Shown here piece by piece: positions 9,094 to 18,971 of a DNA stretch of 41,093 bases. The position numbers and the translations under genes are program-made. The stretch is taken from positions 1 to 41,093 of the forward strand of contig CAJJCC010000020.1 of assembly GCA_905182585.1 (NCBI GenBank), read 5' to 3'. Source of the DNA: an uncultured Flavobacteriales bacterium (GTDB lineage Bacteria; Bacteroidota; Bacteroidia; Flavobacteriales_C; GCA-002722245). Under the pieces are notes generated by a model that was given only the letters and a program-made list of their open reading frames with translations, had not been told where the DNA came from and did not search any database. How positions within the stretch are numbered: position 1 is the stretch's first letter; each line of letters opens with the position of its first letter.

Positions 9094-10098
9094 ATGAAAA
9101 ACATTTTTGTAACTGGAGCTACTGGCTTTGTAGGGAAATATTTAGTATCTAAATTGTTAGAAAACCCAAACAATAGGGTTTTCTTACTAATTCGCAGCAA
9201 AAAAAACTTATCAGCAGTTGATAGGTGTAAGAAACTTTTTGCCGCAAACTCTGATTTAATACTGAATCGTATTATTCCGATAGAGGGAGAATTAACGGAG
9301 CCGATGTTCAACTTGAATCAAGATGCATTTGAAGAGTTAGCGAGTAAAATAAATACGATTTACCATACTGCTGCTACCATAAAATTTAATCTCCCCTATA
9401 AAACAGCACATTCCATTAATGTTGAAGGAACCAAAACATGTATGCTTTTGGCGAAAAAAGCAGGTGAACATTTTGAGCGTTTTCATCATATTAGCACAGC
9501 TTATGTTAGTAGGGTTATGGAGGGTAAGGAAAGAGATTTCAATAATACGTATGAACAAACTAAATTTGAAGCTGAGTTACTGTTTAAGGATATTAAATAC
9601 ACAATTTACAGACCTTCTATAATATCAGGAAGCTCTGAAACTGGTGAAATTTCGTCTAGTAGTGTTATTTACAAGTTCATTATTTTACTTTCAAGACAAA
9701 TTTTAAGTGCTTTACCCGTTGACAATTCCTTTTCTATTAACATTATACCTGTAAATAATTTCGTAGATAAAATGTTAGCAATTGGAGAGGATTCAATTTC
9801 TATTGGTAAAACATACCAAATAACGCATCAAGAAAACACCAATTTCAAGGATTTACTTATTCATGCATCTAACCTTTTAAAGGTCCCGCCTCCAAAATTC
9901 ATTCCTGCAGATCAAACAAGTGCCATTCCATTAAAAGTGATGAAACATATTGATGTTTTTATGCCCTATATAATCCAATCACAACAATTTAAACTAGATC
10001 AGCACGAATTAAACTCTGCCGCCAAAATACCAAGCGACAATGTAATAACTACTTTTAATAATGTCATTGAAAATTATTTAGCTTTTCAACGAAATTAA
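9094..10098 (+). CDS. Extended SDR / NAD(P)-dependent epimerase-dehydratase (NAD_binding_4 / thioester-reductase-like)
   Basis: 'IFVTGATGFVGKYLVSKLL', 'YHTAATIKFNLPYKTAHSINVEGTKTCMLLAKKAG', 'FHHISTAYV'. Starts 1 nt after the upstream stop codon. Confidence 0.88.
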   Translation: MKNIFVTGATGFVGKYLVSKLLENPNNRVFLLIRSKKNLSAVDRCKKLFAANSDLILNRIIPIEGELTEPMFNLNQDAFEELASKINTIYHTAATIKFNLPYKTAHSINVEGTKTCMLLAKKAGEHFERFHHISTAYVSRVMEGKERDFNNTYEQTKFEAELLFKDIKYTIYRPSIISGSSETGEISSSSVIYKFIILLSRQILSALPVDNSFSINIIPVNNFVDKMLAIGEDSISIGKTYQITHQENTNFKDLLIHASNLLKVPPPKFIPADQTSAIPLKVMKHIDVFMPYIIQSQQFKLDQHELNSAAKIPSDNVITTFNNVIENYLAFQRN

Positions 10099-10710
10099 TC
10101 ATGTTACCAAATATGTAGTTCAACAAATAGGGCCGCTTTATTTAATTACTATTAAGTCAATAAAATCATACAGTGCCTTGTTTAAATTCATAGCACAATC
10201 AATAAAAAAAAGATGTTTCTTTATTTTATCGCAGTCCCTACTTCGCTAGCATTTTTCGTAAATGGTTTTAAACTAAGTTAGAAAGTTCGAATCATTGGAT
10301 GACTTAAGTGTACTTAATTATTTAAATAGCAAAGTCTACTTTAGGAGGAAATCATAATCACTAGTTGAAACTTAATAATTCCAGACGGGGTTAGAAAGAT
10401 TCTATGCTTAGAATTAATTTTAATCTGCTATTAAAATATATATTAATCTTTGGTAAAGAATCTCAATAAAAGAATGTGAAGATTGCTGAAGTTATTTTAA
10501 AAACAGAACTATTCGATACCTAATATAATGATAAGTTGAAAAAATAAACATTGAGATTGTTAAGTATCTAACTCCAGTTATTAAAGAATTATACCAACAT
10601 CATTGCTATGTATATTTTGAAAACTTAACTAGATGATTTGAAGTCGTAACCATAGTAAGTATTTAACGTAAGCTGTTCAAGTAGTTTTTAATAAAGTTAG
10701 TATTAGGTTA

Positions 10711-10740
10711 ATTGTCTCACTTAGGTGAGACAATTTTTTT
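10711..10740 (+). terminator. Intrinsic terminator (plus-strand transcript)
   Basis: ATTGTCTCAC-TTAG-GTGAGACAAT: perfect 10-bp stem followed by TTTTTT. No T-tract on the minus-strand side. Confidence 0.85.
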
Positions 10741-10745
10741 ATGAT

Positions 10746-11366
10746 CTAAATTAAATCACGTGGATTAATGGCTTCAACCTCTAACTTCACTTTCTGATAA
10801 GTGCTTAAATGGCAAATGTAATTTGGTATTAATACTTTTTGAATAGCAACTTTATTCTTAAAAGCTTTTACGCAATCTTCAAGCGTAGAAAACGTTGTTA
10901 GCCCCATAGAAATTCCACCGCCAAAGAGTTTAACAACTGATTCTTTCCTTGTCCATAATTGAGTGAATTGGGTTGCTTTATCATATGAATCTTCAATAGA
11001 TTGAATTTCATTCTCAGAAAATACTCTTTGATAGATGATTTCGCGAGGTTCGCGCAACTTCTCAACGTCCACGCCTACTCTTTCACTACCGATAGCCAAT
11101 GTAACAATGTTTTTTGTATTTGAAATATTAAAGTACAAATCTGAATTTTGAAAAAAGGGCTTTCCTTTTTCTTCAAAATCTACAGTTTTTAAAAAGTTGA
11201 ATGAAGTAACATTTTTAAGTAAGTGCCAACCAATTAAGCTCAGCATTCTTTTAATTGAATTGTTATCGCTTAACCTTGAGGTAATATTTTCAGGTAAACC
11301 ATCCAATAGTCCGTCTTGACTAAAAAAGTCAAAACCATCAGGTAATATGCAATAATACACTTTCAT
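10746..11366 (-). CDS. 4'-phosphopantetheinyl transferase superfamily protein
   Basis: 'FNISNTKNIVTLAIGSERVGVDVEKLRE' and 'FTQLWTRKESVVKLFGGG' (Sfp/AcpS-type motifs). TAATG overlap with the upstream ABC-F gene. Confidence 0.87.
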   Translation of the reverse strand: MKVYYCILPDGFDFFSQDGLLDGLPENITSRLSDNNSIKRMLSLIGWHLLKNVTSFNFLKTVDFEEKGKPFFQNSDLYFNISNTKNIVTLAIGSERVGVDVEKLREPREIIYQRVFSENEIQSIEDSYDKATQFTQLWTRKESVVKLFGGGISMGLTTFSTLEDCVKAFKNKVAIQKVLIPNYICHLSTYQKVKLEVEAINPRDLI

Positions 11367-13237
11367 TATGCTTCGTCTTTCTCAGCAAGTTCCATCCAAA
11401 TCATAGTAACCTCCTCGATCTTCTCCATCAATTTCCCCAAGTCAATCGAAACATCGTTTATCTCTTGTCCTGATAAATCACCAGATGACAATTTAAATTC
11501 CAATTTAGATTTATCGGTTTCTAGTTTTTCTAATTCTTTGGCGGACTTTTCCATCTCAATCTTCTCCTTATAAGTCAACTTACTTACTTTAGTCTTCACT
11601 TCTTGAGAAATAGCCTTCTGTACCTTTTTAACCTTAGTAGTTTCAGTAACAGGATTTAATCTCTCATGCTCTCTATACTCCGTATAATTCCCTGGGAAAT
11701 CTCTTACTTTACCTTCTCCTTCAAAAACAAATAAGTGTTCACATATACGATCTAAGAAGTATCTATCATGTGATACGATTACTACACATCCGTTAAAATC
11801 TAATAAATAGTTTTCTAATGCTGTTAACGTGCCTAAATCAAGATCATTGGTAGGTTCATCCAAAATTAAAAAGTTTGGATTTTCCATCAACACGGTAACC
11901 AAATACAATCTTTTCTTTTCTCCTCCAGATAATAATTCAACATGCGTATGTTGTTTTTTAGGCTCAAATTGAAAATGCGTTAACATTTGACTAGCCGTAA
12001 TTTTCGACCCATCTTTTGTTTGAACAATTTCAGCAATATCCTTAACAACATCAATTACTTTCATGTCGTTTCGAAACTTCAATCCTTTTTGATTGTAGTA
12101 ACCAAACTTTACTGTGCTTCCAACTTCAATGGAACCTTTGTATGCATCGTCCTTCCCTGTAATAAGATTTAAGAATGTTGATTTCCCAGTTCCATTTTTC
12201 CCAATGATTCCAACCTTCTCCCCTCTTTTAAAGAAGTAAGTGAAATCTTTTAATATTTTTAAATCTCCGTATTCTTTATTCAGTTCCTCAATTTCAATAA
12301 TTTTACTTCCCATTCGGGTCATTACTGAAGAAATCTCAAGGTTAGAGTTAACCCTAACATTTTTAGATTTTTTCTCTAACTCATAAGCTGCGTCAACCCT
12401 ACTCTTACTTTTTGTCCCTCTAGCCTTTGGTTGCTTTCTTAACCAATCCAACTCTGTTTTAAATAAGTTCTTAGCCTTATTCGCAACGACAGATTCATTG
12501 TTTTCTCGTTCAGCCTTTTTGGTTAAATAGTATTCATAATCACCTTTGTAATTATAAATCCCTTCAGGGCTTAACTCGATTATCTCACTACATACATTAT
12601 CTAAAAAGTATCTATCATGCGTAATCAGTAATAATGTTAAGTTACTATCTGCAATATATTTTTCAAGCCACTCCACCATATCAAAATCAAGGTGGTTGGT
12701 TGGCTCATCCAAAAACAAAACATCCGGCTCATCAATTAAAGCTTTAGCCAATGCTAATCTCCTAGCTTGCCCTCCACTTAATTTAACAACAGACATCTTT
12801 TTATCTGGAAATTTTAAACTTGTTAAAACTTCGTTTATTATAACATCTACTCCCCAAGCGTTTTGCTCGTCTATTTTTTCAATTACTTCTGTAAACTCAT
12901 TACTTTCAGTATCTCCACTTTCTAATAATTGCTCGTATCTATGGATTAATCGAATAGCGGGATTTTGTGAATCATTAATATAATCTTCGATTGTTTTTGC
13001 ATCTCCAAAAGAAGGTTCTTGCTCCAATAAACAAACACTTAATTCGTCTTTAAAAACAACTTGACCTTCATCTTGAATATCTTTACCCAATAAAATATTT
13101 AAAAGAGTTGATTTTCCAGCACCATTTTTGGCTACAAGTCCAACCTTTTGCCCCTTTTCTAATCCAAAAGAAACACCTTTAAAAAGCTTTAACTCTCCAA
13201 ATGATTTTGATAAATCTGATACTGATAAATAATTCAT
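11366..13237 (-). CDS. ABC-F family ATP-binding protein (Uup-like)
   Basis: Two ABC domains (GKNGTGKSTFLN, GAKNGAGKSTLLN-type Walker A; LSGGQARRLALAKAL, LSGGEKKRLYLVTVL; LDEPTNHLD / LDEPTNDLD) and a C-terminal coiled coil. Confidence 0.95.
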   Translation of the reverse strand: MNYLSVSDLSKSFGELKLFKGVSFGLEKGQKVGLVAKNGAGKSTLLNILLGKDIQDEGQVVFKDELSVCLLEQEPSFGDAKTIEDYINDSQNPAIRLIHRYEQLLESGDTESNEFTEVIEKIDEQNAWGVDVIINEVLTSLKFPDKKMSVVKLSGGQARRLALAKALIDEPDVLFLDEPTNHLDFDMVEWLEKYIADSNLTLLLITHDRYFLDNVCSEIIELSPEGIYNYKGDYEYYLTKKAERENNESVVANKAKNLFKTELDWLRKQPKARGTKSKSRVDAAYELEKKSKNVRVNSNLEISSVMTRMGSKIIEIEELNKEYGDLKILKDFTYFFKRGEKVGIIGKNGTGKSTFLNLITGKDDAYKGSIEVGSTVKFGYYNQKGLKFRNDMKVIDVVKDIAEIVQTKDGSKITASQMLTHFQFEPKKQHTHVELLSGGEKKRLYLVTVLMENPNFLILDEPTNDLDLGTLTALENYLLDFNGCVVIVSHDRYFLDRICEHLFVFEGEGKVRDFPGNYTEYREHERLNPVTETTKVKKVQKAISQEVKTKVSKLTYKEKIEMEKSAKELEKLETDKSKLEFKLSSGDLSGQEINDVSIDLGKLMEKIEEVTMIWMELAEKDEA

Positions 13238-13400
13238 ACTTCAAAGTTACGTTAAACTAAATACACAAAGGCTTTTTGAGACTTATTAATCTTTTTCAAA
13301 ATCACTTAAAAAGTAGTTTCTAAATCCTATATTTTCTTTTATTTTCAATTCATTTTTGAAAATTTAAGCTTTACATTTGACCTTCTAAAAGTCAAAAATA

Positions 13401-15011
13401 ATGTTCAAAAAACGATTTTCTATTCTAAGTGTAGTTTGCTCGATGATCTTTCTTGCATCATGCTCTAATACTCCAGCCCACCTTAAAGCAATTCCTAAAG
13501 AAAGTGGTTTAGTTCTACAACTAAACCCATTTAATTTAGGCATCAAAGCAAGGATTGATCAATTAGGTGAATATCAATTTATTAAAGACTTAAAAAACAA
13601 CAAGAACGATAACGATTCGCTTTCTAAATATTGGGAAGAAGTCGCTTCGAACCCATTTGCAACAGGAATTAGCTTGACAGATGACCTTTACATGTTTACG
13701 ACTACCGAAGATTTAACATCTGGTATTTCGGGTGGGTGCATTAAATTATCGAATGCTAATTTATTTGAAATTTTTATCACTAAAATATCAGGAAACGAAA
13801 AATACGAAGAGAGTGGTTTGAATTTCATTGATGGTACTGAAGGTTTTATTTTAGCTTGGAATAACGAATTTGTAATTGGATTAAAATCAGGAAACTTCAA
13901 CAAACAAAATGAAGTAAAGGAGAAGTTGGTTGAGTTATTTAATTTATCTCCTGAAAATCAATTGGCCAATACAGAACATTTTAAAGTGTTTAATCAAAGT
14001 AGTGAAGATATTAGCTTCATGCTTTCACAGAACGCTATTTTAGCTAGTAATTCAATATCTGCTCTTCCTACAAATAAATTAGCGGATCAATTAGAAGGGC
14101 TTTATTCAATCGGTCATGTTGCTTTTAATGATGACAAAATTAGGGTTAAGATTGAGAACTTTAAAAATGAAGCTTTTAATGATTACAAAAAACGATACAA
14201 AAACATCATTCAAAAATACAACACAGAAATAAATAAGGTCGTTCCTGGTAAACATTTAGGGTTAACTACATTTTCATTCAACATTGATCATGTATTAGAC
14301 TCATTAAAAGATCTGCCTATTCAGGCGCAAATGATACTTGCTTCTACAAGACCGGTTTTGGCCTGTTTTGGAGGAAGTTTTTGCTTCAATTTTTCGGATT
14401 TAGGAAGTGTAACTGAATATAAAATGGTTAACTCGGATTCAGGATTTGTTTCTGTTCCTAAATCAAAAATAGTTCCCAAAATGACTTTGGGATTTGATTT
14501 AAAAGACCCTGAAGCATTAAAAGCTACTCTATCTCAATTTTCGGGATCTCCGTTTTTACAAAAAGAAAACGAATATTTTGTAATCCAAAGTCAAAGAGCA
14601 ATTGGTATTCCAATGTACTTATACTTCAATGATAAGGTTGGAGTAATTACATCTGAAAAATCCCTAGCGGCAAACCTTTCTCAAGGGATAAACCCGATCG
14701 AATCTTTAGCTAACACCTCAAAAAACGCAAAGACAGTAGCCTCTAATAACTACTTTTTCATTGATGCAAACCTGAGGAACTATCCTTCTATACTTGAGGA
14801 AAAGGCACTTGAAGATGATCGTTTAGGAAGAAAGGCTAAAAGGTTTGCAATTCTTAAAAAAGTTATGGAAAATATTGAGATACAAACTCAAAATACTTTT
14901 GATGTTACTTTAGACTTTAATTTTCAAGCCAAAAAAGGTAATGTTTTGCGAAACATACTAAACACAATTGACCAATTATATTTGATTGATCATGAAAAAA
15001 AAGTGCTTTAG
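13401..15011 (+). CDS. DUF4836 family lipoprotein
   Basis: Lipoprotein signal 'MIFLASCSNTPAHLKAIPKESGLVLQLNPFNLGIKA', characteristic of the family; roughly 500 aa. Confidence 0.8.
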   Translation: MFKKRFSILSVVCSMIFLASCSNTPAHLKAIPKESGLVLQLNPFNLGIKARIDQLGEYQFIKDLKNNKNDNDSLSKYWEEVASNPFATGISLTDDLYMFTTTEDLTSGISGGCIKLSNANLFEIFITKISGNEKYEESGLNFIDGTEGFILAWNNEFVIGLKSGNFNKQNEVKEKLVELFNLSPENQLANTEHFKVFNQSSEDISFMLSQNAILASNSISALPTNKLADQLEGLYSIGHVAFNDDKIRVKIENFKNEAFNDYKKRYKNIIQKYNTEINKVVPGKHLGLTTFSFNIDHVLDSLKDLPIQAQMILASTRPVLACFGGSFCFNFSDLGSVTEYKMVNSDSGFVSVPKSKIVPKMTLGFDLKDPEALKATLSQFSGSPFLQKENEYFVIQSQRAIGIPMYLYFNDKVGVITSEKSLAANLSQGINPIESLANTSKNAKTVASNNYFFIDANLRNYPSILEEKALEDDRLGRKAKRFAILKKVMENIEIQTQNTFDVTLDFNFQAKKGNVLRNILNTIDQLYLIDHEKKVL

Positions 15012-15070
15012 CTTTTCATTTTAACTTTTGAGCGGAAATAATAAAAAAATTACTTTCGCACAACTGTTAA

Positions 15071-15090
15071 TAAGTATTATACAATACTAA
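15071..15090. promoter_or_regulatory. Candidate operator dyad upstream of the Fur-family gene
   Basis: AGTATT-ATAC-AATACT dyad within TAAGTATTATACAATACTAA, about 65 bp before the start codon. Confidence 0.35.
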
Positions 15091-15154
15091 TTGATATTAT
15101 TGGTTCTACTTTTCTTTTTTGCTATTTTCGTAGCCTAATAACATCTGGTAAAAA

Positions 15155-15607
15155 GTGAGTGTTGAGATTCAAGGCAAGGTAACTGAAATATTTACCGAGT
15201 TTCTAGAAAAAAATAGTCACAGGAAAACTCCTGAACGCTTCGCCATACTTGATGAAATCTACTCCTACAAAAATCATTTCGACATTGAAACCCTTTATGA
15301 AAACATGAAGGCAAAAAACTATCGTGTTAGTAGAGCTACGCTTTACAACACTCTAGACCTGTTGATGGATTGTAATTTGGTAGTCAAACACCAGTTCGGA
15401 TCGAATCACGCTCAGTTTGAAAAAGCGTTTGGCTACGCCAATCACGATCATTTAATTTGTCAGAATTGTGGGAAAGTTATTGAATTTTGTGATCCCCGAT
15501 TAGGACAAGTAATGGAAAATTTAAAAAACTTTACCGAGTTTGAAATTAAAAGCCACTCCTTAACTGTTTACGGAGTGTGTAATAACGGAAAATGTATTAA
15601 ATCATAA
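15155..15607 (+). CDS. Fur family transcriptional regulator (GTG start)
   Basis: 'RKTPERFAILDEIYSYKNHFDIETLYENMKAKNYRVSRATLYNTLDLLMDCNLVVKH', 'NHDHLICQNCGKVIEF', and a C-terminal CxxxxC pair. Confidence 0.93.
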   Translation: MSVEIQGKVTEIFTEFLEKNSHRKTPERFAILDEIYSYKNHFDIETLYENMKAKNYRVSRATLYNTLDLLMDCNLVVKHQFGSNHAQFEKAFGYANHDHLICQNCGKVIEFCDPRLGQVMENLKNFTEFEIKSHSLTVYGVCNNGKCIKS

Positions 15608-15639
15608 TTGCTTTATAATAAAGCTATACAACACATAAA

Positions 15640-16923
15640 ATGAAAGTAGACGTATTATTAGGATTACAATGGGGAGACGAAGGAAAAGGTAAAATTGTTG
15701 ACGTTTTCACCCCTAAGTATGATATCATCGCACGTTTCCAAGGTGGACCAAATGCTGGTCATACTTTAGAATTTGATGGTATTAAACATGTTTTACATAC
15801 TATTCCTTCTGGAATTTTTCATGAAGACACGATAAACATTATTGGAAATGGTGTTGTAATGGATCCTATTATTTTCGAAAGGGAAATAAACGAACTTAAA
15901 ACATTAAATGTAGACGTTAGTAATAAATTAGTTATATCAAGAAAAGCACACTTAATTCTTCCTACTCACCGAGTTTTAGATGCTGCATCTGAAGCTGCTA
16001 AAGGAAAAAATAAGATTGGATCAACTCTTAAAGGAATTGGACCAACTTATATGGATAAAACGGGTAGAAACGGATTAAGAGTTGGTGATTTAGAATTGGC
16101 TGACTTCCAACAACGTTATGATGCTTTGGTTGCTAAACATGTTGAAATGTTAAAGCAATTTGATTTCGAATATGATTTCAAAGAAGAAGAAGAAAAATGG
16201 ATGGCTTCTTTAAACACACTTAAGGAATTAACTTTCATCGATAGCGAGCATTATATTAGTGAAGCAATGAAAGCTGGAAAAACAATTCTAGCTGAGGGAG
16301 CTCAAGGTTCACTTTTAGATATCGACTTTGGTTCTTATCCATTTGTTACTTCATCAAATACTGTTTGTGCAGGTGCTTGTACTGGCTTAGGAGTTGCTCC
16401 AAACAAAATTGGTAAAGTTTATGGAATTTTCAAAGCTTACTGTACTCGTGTTGGTAGTGGACCGTTCCCTACTGAATTACATGATCAATCTGGTGAAGAT
16501 TTAAGAAAAGCTGGTCACGAATTTGGAGCTACTACCGGTAGACCAAGAAGATGTGGTTGGTTAGATTTACCTGCTCTTAAATATTCTATCATGTTAAACG
16601 GAGTTACTGATTTGATCATGACTAAAGCTGATGTTTTATCTGCTTTTGGAGAATTAAAAGTTTGTACATCTTACCAATACAAAGGTGAAAAGGTTGAACA
16701 TTTCCCTTATAACATTGATGAAGAAAATCTTTCTGCCAACTACAAATCATTACCGGGCTGGGATAAAGATTTAACAGAGCTATCTGACATAGCTGAATTA
16801 CCTCATGAATTAAATGATTACATCACATACTTAGAAGGAGAACTAGAAGTCCCTATAACTGTTGTTTCTGTAGGTCCAGATAGAACTCAAACTTTAATGC
16901 GTGGTTTAAAAATAAATGCGTAA
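15640..16923 (+). CDS. purA: Adenylosuccinate synthetase
   Basis: 'LLGLQWGDEGKGKIVDVFTPKYDIIARFQGGPNAGHT', 'EGAQGSLLDIDFGSYPFVTSSNT', 'TTGRPRRCGWLDLPALKYS'. Confidence 0.98.
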   Translation: MKVDVLLGLQWGDEGKGKIVDVFTPKYDIIARFQGGPNAGHTLEFDGIKHVLHTIPSGIFHEDTINIIGNGVVMDPIIFEREINELKTLNVDVSNKLVISRKAHLILPTHRVLDAASEAAKGKNKIGSTLKGIGPTYMDKTGRNGLRVGDLELADFQQRYDALVAKHVEMLKQFDFEYDFKEEEEKWMASLNTLKELTFIDSEHYISEAMKAGKTILAEGAQGSLLDIDFGSYPFVTSSNTVCAGACTGLGVAPNKIGKVYGIFKAYCTRVGSGPFPTELHDQSGEDLRKAGHEFGATTGRPRRCGWLDLPALKYSIMLNGVTDLIMTKADVLSAFGELKVCTSYQYKGEKVEHFPYNIDEENLSANYKSLPGWDKDLTELSDIAELPHELNDYITYLEGELEVPITVVSVGPDRTQTLMRGLKINA

Positions 16924-18409
16924 CAAACTTTTATTTATTATAATATTACTTAACAACCTCCTTTTGGCTCAAAAGGAGGTTGTTGAGATTTTAAGCGCAA
17001 ATGAATTAAAACCAGGACGTACTGATGATCATCAAAAACTTGTAGGTAACGTAATTTTAAAATTTGACGACACTAAACTATTCTGTGATAGTGCTGAAGT
17101 AAATGGAAAAACACATGACTTTAATGCTTGGGGTGAAGTTTATATCAATCAAAATAATACAACTAAAGCTTGGGGAGATTCGTTGATTTATGACGGTTCT
17201 CGAAAAGTTGGAAAATTATCAGGTGACGTTAAAATGAAAAGTGAAAAATCACTTTTGAAAACAAATACATTATTTTTTGACAAAGAAAACAACATCGTCT
17301 ATTACCTTAATGGAGCACATACAACACAAGATGATTCTCAAATTTTCTCGAAAAAGGGTTTTTACAATACTAAAACTAAATACTTAAAGCTTAAAGATTC
17401 AGTTCGTATTCAAAACCCTGAATACAATATTGAGTCGGACACTTTAGATTATTCAACAAACTCTAAAACATCTTACTTTTTTGGCCCCACATACATTAAG
17501 CTAAAAGAGGAAAAAGTATACTGCGAAGCTGGATTTTATAATCAAACATTAGAAATTGGCCAATTTGAACAAAATGCCATTCTTCAAAAAGATCAGCAAG
17601 CCTTAAGTGCGGATAGTATCTACTTTAACAAATCGAATAGCCTTTCTGAGGCTTTTTATAATGTTATTTTTGAGGATCATAAAGAGCATTTAAAAGTTAG
17701 TGGAGAAAGAGGTTATTTCGATCGTGAAAATAACTTCTCATACATTACTGAAGATGTCTTATTTGCCCAAGGTTCCGAAGATGATACTCTTTATTTAGTT
17801 TGTGATACTTTAATACTAAAAGAGGACGATCAAAACAACAAAAGCTTTTATGCTTATCGAAATGTTAAATTATTTCAAGCAGAAATGCAGGCCAAGTGTG
17901 ATTCCCTAGCTTATAATTTTTCTGATTCATTGATTAAACTATTTTATGAACCTATAATTTGGAATGGAGAAAGTCAATTAACTGGAGACTCGATTGAGAT
18001 CCTTAATTATGATAATAAAATTCACAAACTATACATAAAAAACAATGGGTTTATTGTTTCTATTACAGATTCTACTCCTAACCGATTTGATCAAATTAAA
18101 GGAAGAGATTTAATCGGTCATTTTAAGAAAGGAAAATTAAGTACGATTGATGTTTTGGGTAATGGACAAACAATTTATTACGCAAAAGAAGATGACGGGA
18201 AATTCACAGGTGTAAATAAGGCTATTTGCAGTAACATTAAAATAAAATTTAACGCTGGTAAAATTGACAGAATAAAGTTCCTCACAATGCCTGAGGCGAC
18301 CTTCTACCCTCTTTTAGACTTCCCAGAAACTGAATCTATTTTAAAAGGATTCAATTGGCGACCTGAAGAACGTCCATCTTCGCTAAAGAACATTCTGAAC
18401 AAAGACTAA
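16916..18409 (+). CDS. OstA/LptA-like periplasmic protein
   Basis: Signal peptide. Repetitive OstA-like pattern 'KLVGNVILKFDDTKLFCDSAEVNGKTHDFNAWGEVYINQNNTTKAWGDSLIYDG'. Overlaps purA by 8 nt. Confidence 0.85.
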   Translation: MRNKLLFIIILLNNLLLAQKEVVEILSANELKPGRTDDHQKLVGNVILKFDDTKLFCDSAEVNGKTHDFNAWGEVYINQNNTTKAWGDSLIYDGSRKVGKLSGDVKMKSEKSLLKTNTLFFDKENNIVYYLNGAHTTQDDSQIFSKKGFYNTKTKYLKLKDSVRIQNPEYNIESDTLDYSTNSKTSYFFGPTYIKLKEEKVYCEAGFYNQTLEIGQFEQNAILQKDQQALSADSIYFNKSNSLSEAFYNVIFEDHKEHLKVSGERGYFDRENNFSYITEDVLFAQGSEDDTLYLVCDTLILKEDDQNNKSFYAYRNVKLFQAEMQAKCDSLAYNFSDSLIKLFYEPIIWNGESQLTGDSIEILNYDNKIHKLYIKNNGFIVSITDSTPNRFDQIKGRDLIGHFKKGKLSTIDVLGNGQTIYYAKEDDGKFTGVNKAICSNIKIKFNAGKIDRIKFLTMPEATFYPLLDFPETESILKGFNWRPEERPSSLKNILNKD

Positions 18410-18879
18410 TTTGTAATCTGAAAAAGTCCTGCGGATAAGGCATTCGTGACATTCATTGAACTATTATTCCCAAACATTTTAATATGGAAACTAGGGTATT
18501 TTGCTAACCAAGTTTCGCTAACACCTGTATTCTCATTTCCTATTATCACTCCTACTTTTGACGAACTAAGTTTTAAATCGGACAATGGATGACTATTGTT
18601 GGCTAGTTCAATACAAATCCAATCTCTATCTTCAAAGTCAAAATCTTCTAACTCAGATTTAAATTCATGGCTTACATATTTCTGTGTTCCTCTTGCTACA
18701 GATTTAGCTCTAGGAGTAATACTTTCCTCTCCTCCTAAGAAAATCACCTTAGAAACACCATAAGCATCAGCTAGTCTTAAAACACCACCTATATTGGCTG
18801 GAGAGGATAATCCATCACATAAAACAACAATATCTAATGCATGTTTTTCACATATAAATTCGGAATGATCGCTTTGCAT
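18406..18879 (-). CDS. SpoU/TrmH-family RNA methyltransferase
   Basis: 'VVLCDGLSSPANIGGVLRLADAYGVSKVIFLGG', 'VGVIIGNENTGVSETWL', 'SMNVTNALSAGLF' (SPOUT motifs). Confidence 0.92.
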   Translation of the reverse strand: MQSDHSEFICEKHALDIVVLCDGLSSPANIGGVLRLADAYGVSKVIFLGGEESITPRAKSVARGTQKYVSHEFKSELEDFDFEDRDWICIELANNSHPLSDLKLSSSKVGVIIGNENTGVSETWLAKYPSFHIKMFGNNSSMNVTNALSAGLFQITN

Positions 18880-18928
18880 AGGATGAAATTAATATAATGG
18901 CTTAATTAAGAATATTTTTAAACACAAA

Positions 18929-18954
18929 AAAAGGCTACCTATTGGTAGCCTTTT
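18929..18954 (-). terminator. Intrinsic terminator after the E2 gene
   Basis: AAAAGGCTACC-TATT-GGTAGCCTTTT. The minus strand reads hairpin then TTTTTTT. Confidence 0.88.
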
Positions 18955-18971
18955 ATATAAAAAAATCATTT

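Noticed and set aside
10275-10300. tRNA T-loop-like 'GTTCGAATC'
   Set aside because: Flanking bases (AGAAA / ATTGG) do not form a T-stem, and no acceptor or anticodon arm is evident.
10746-11366. Phosphopantetheinyl transferase as a sign of a natural-product cluster
   Set aside because: No PKS/NRPS/carrier-protein genes in the window; it most likely serves fatty-acid synthesis or a remote cluster.
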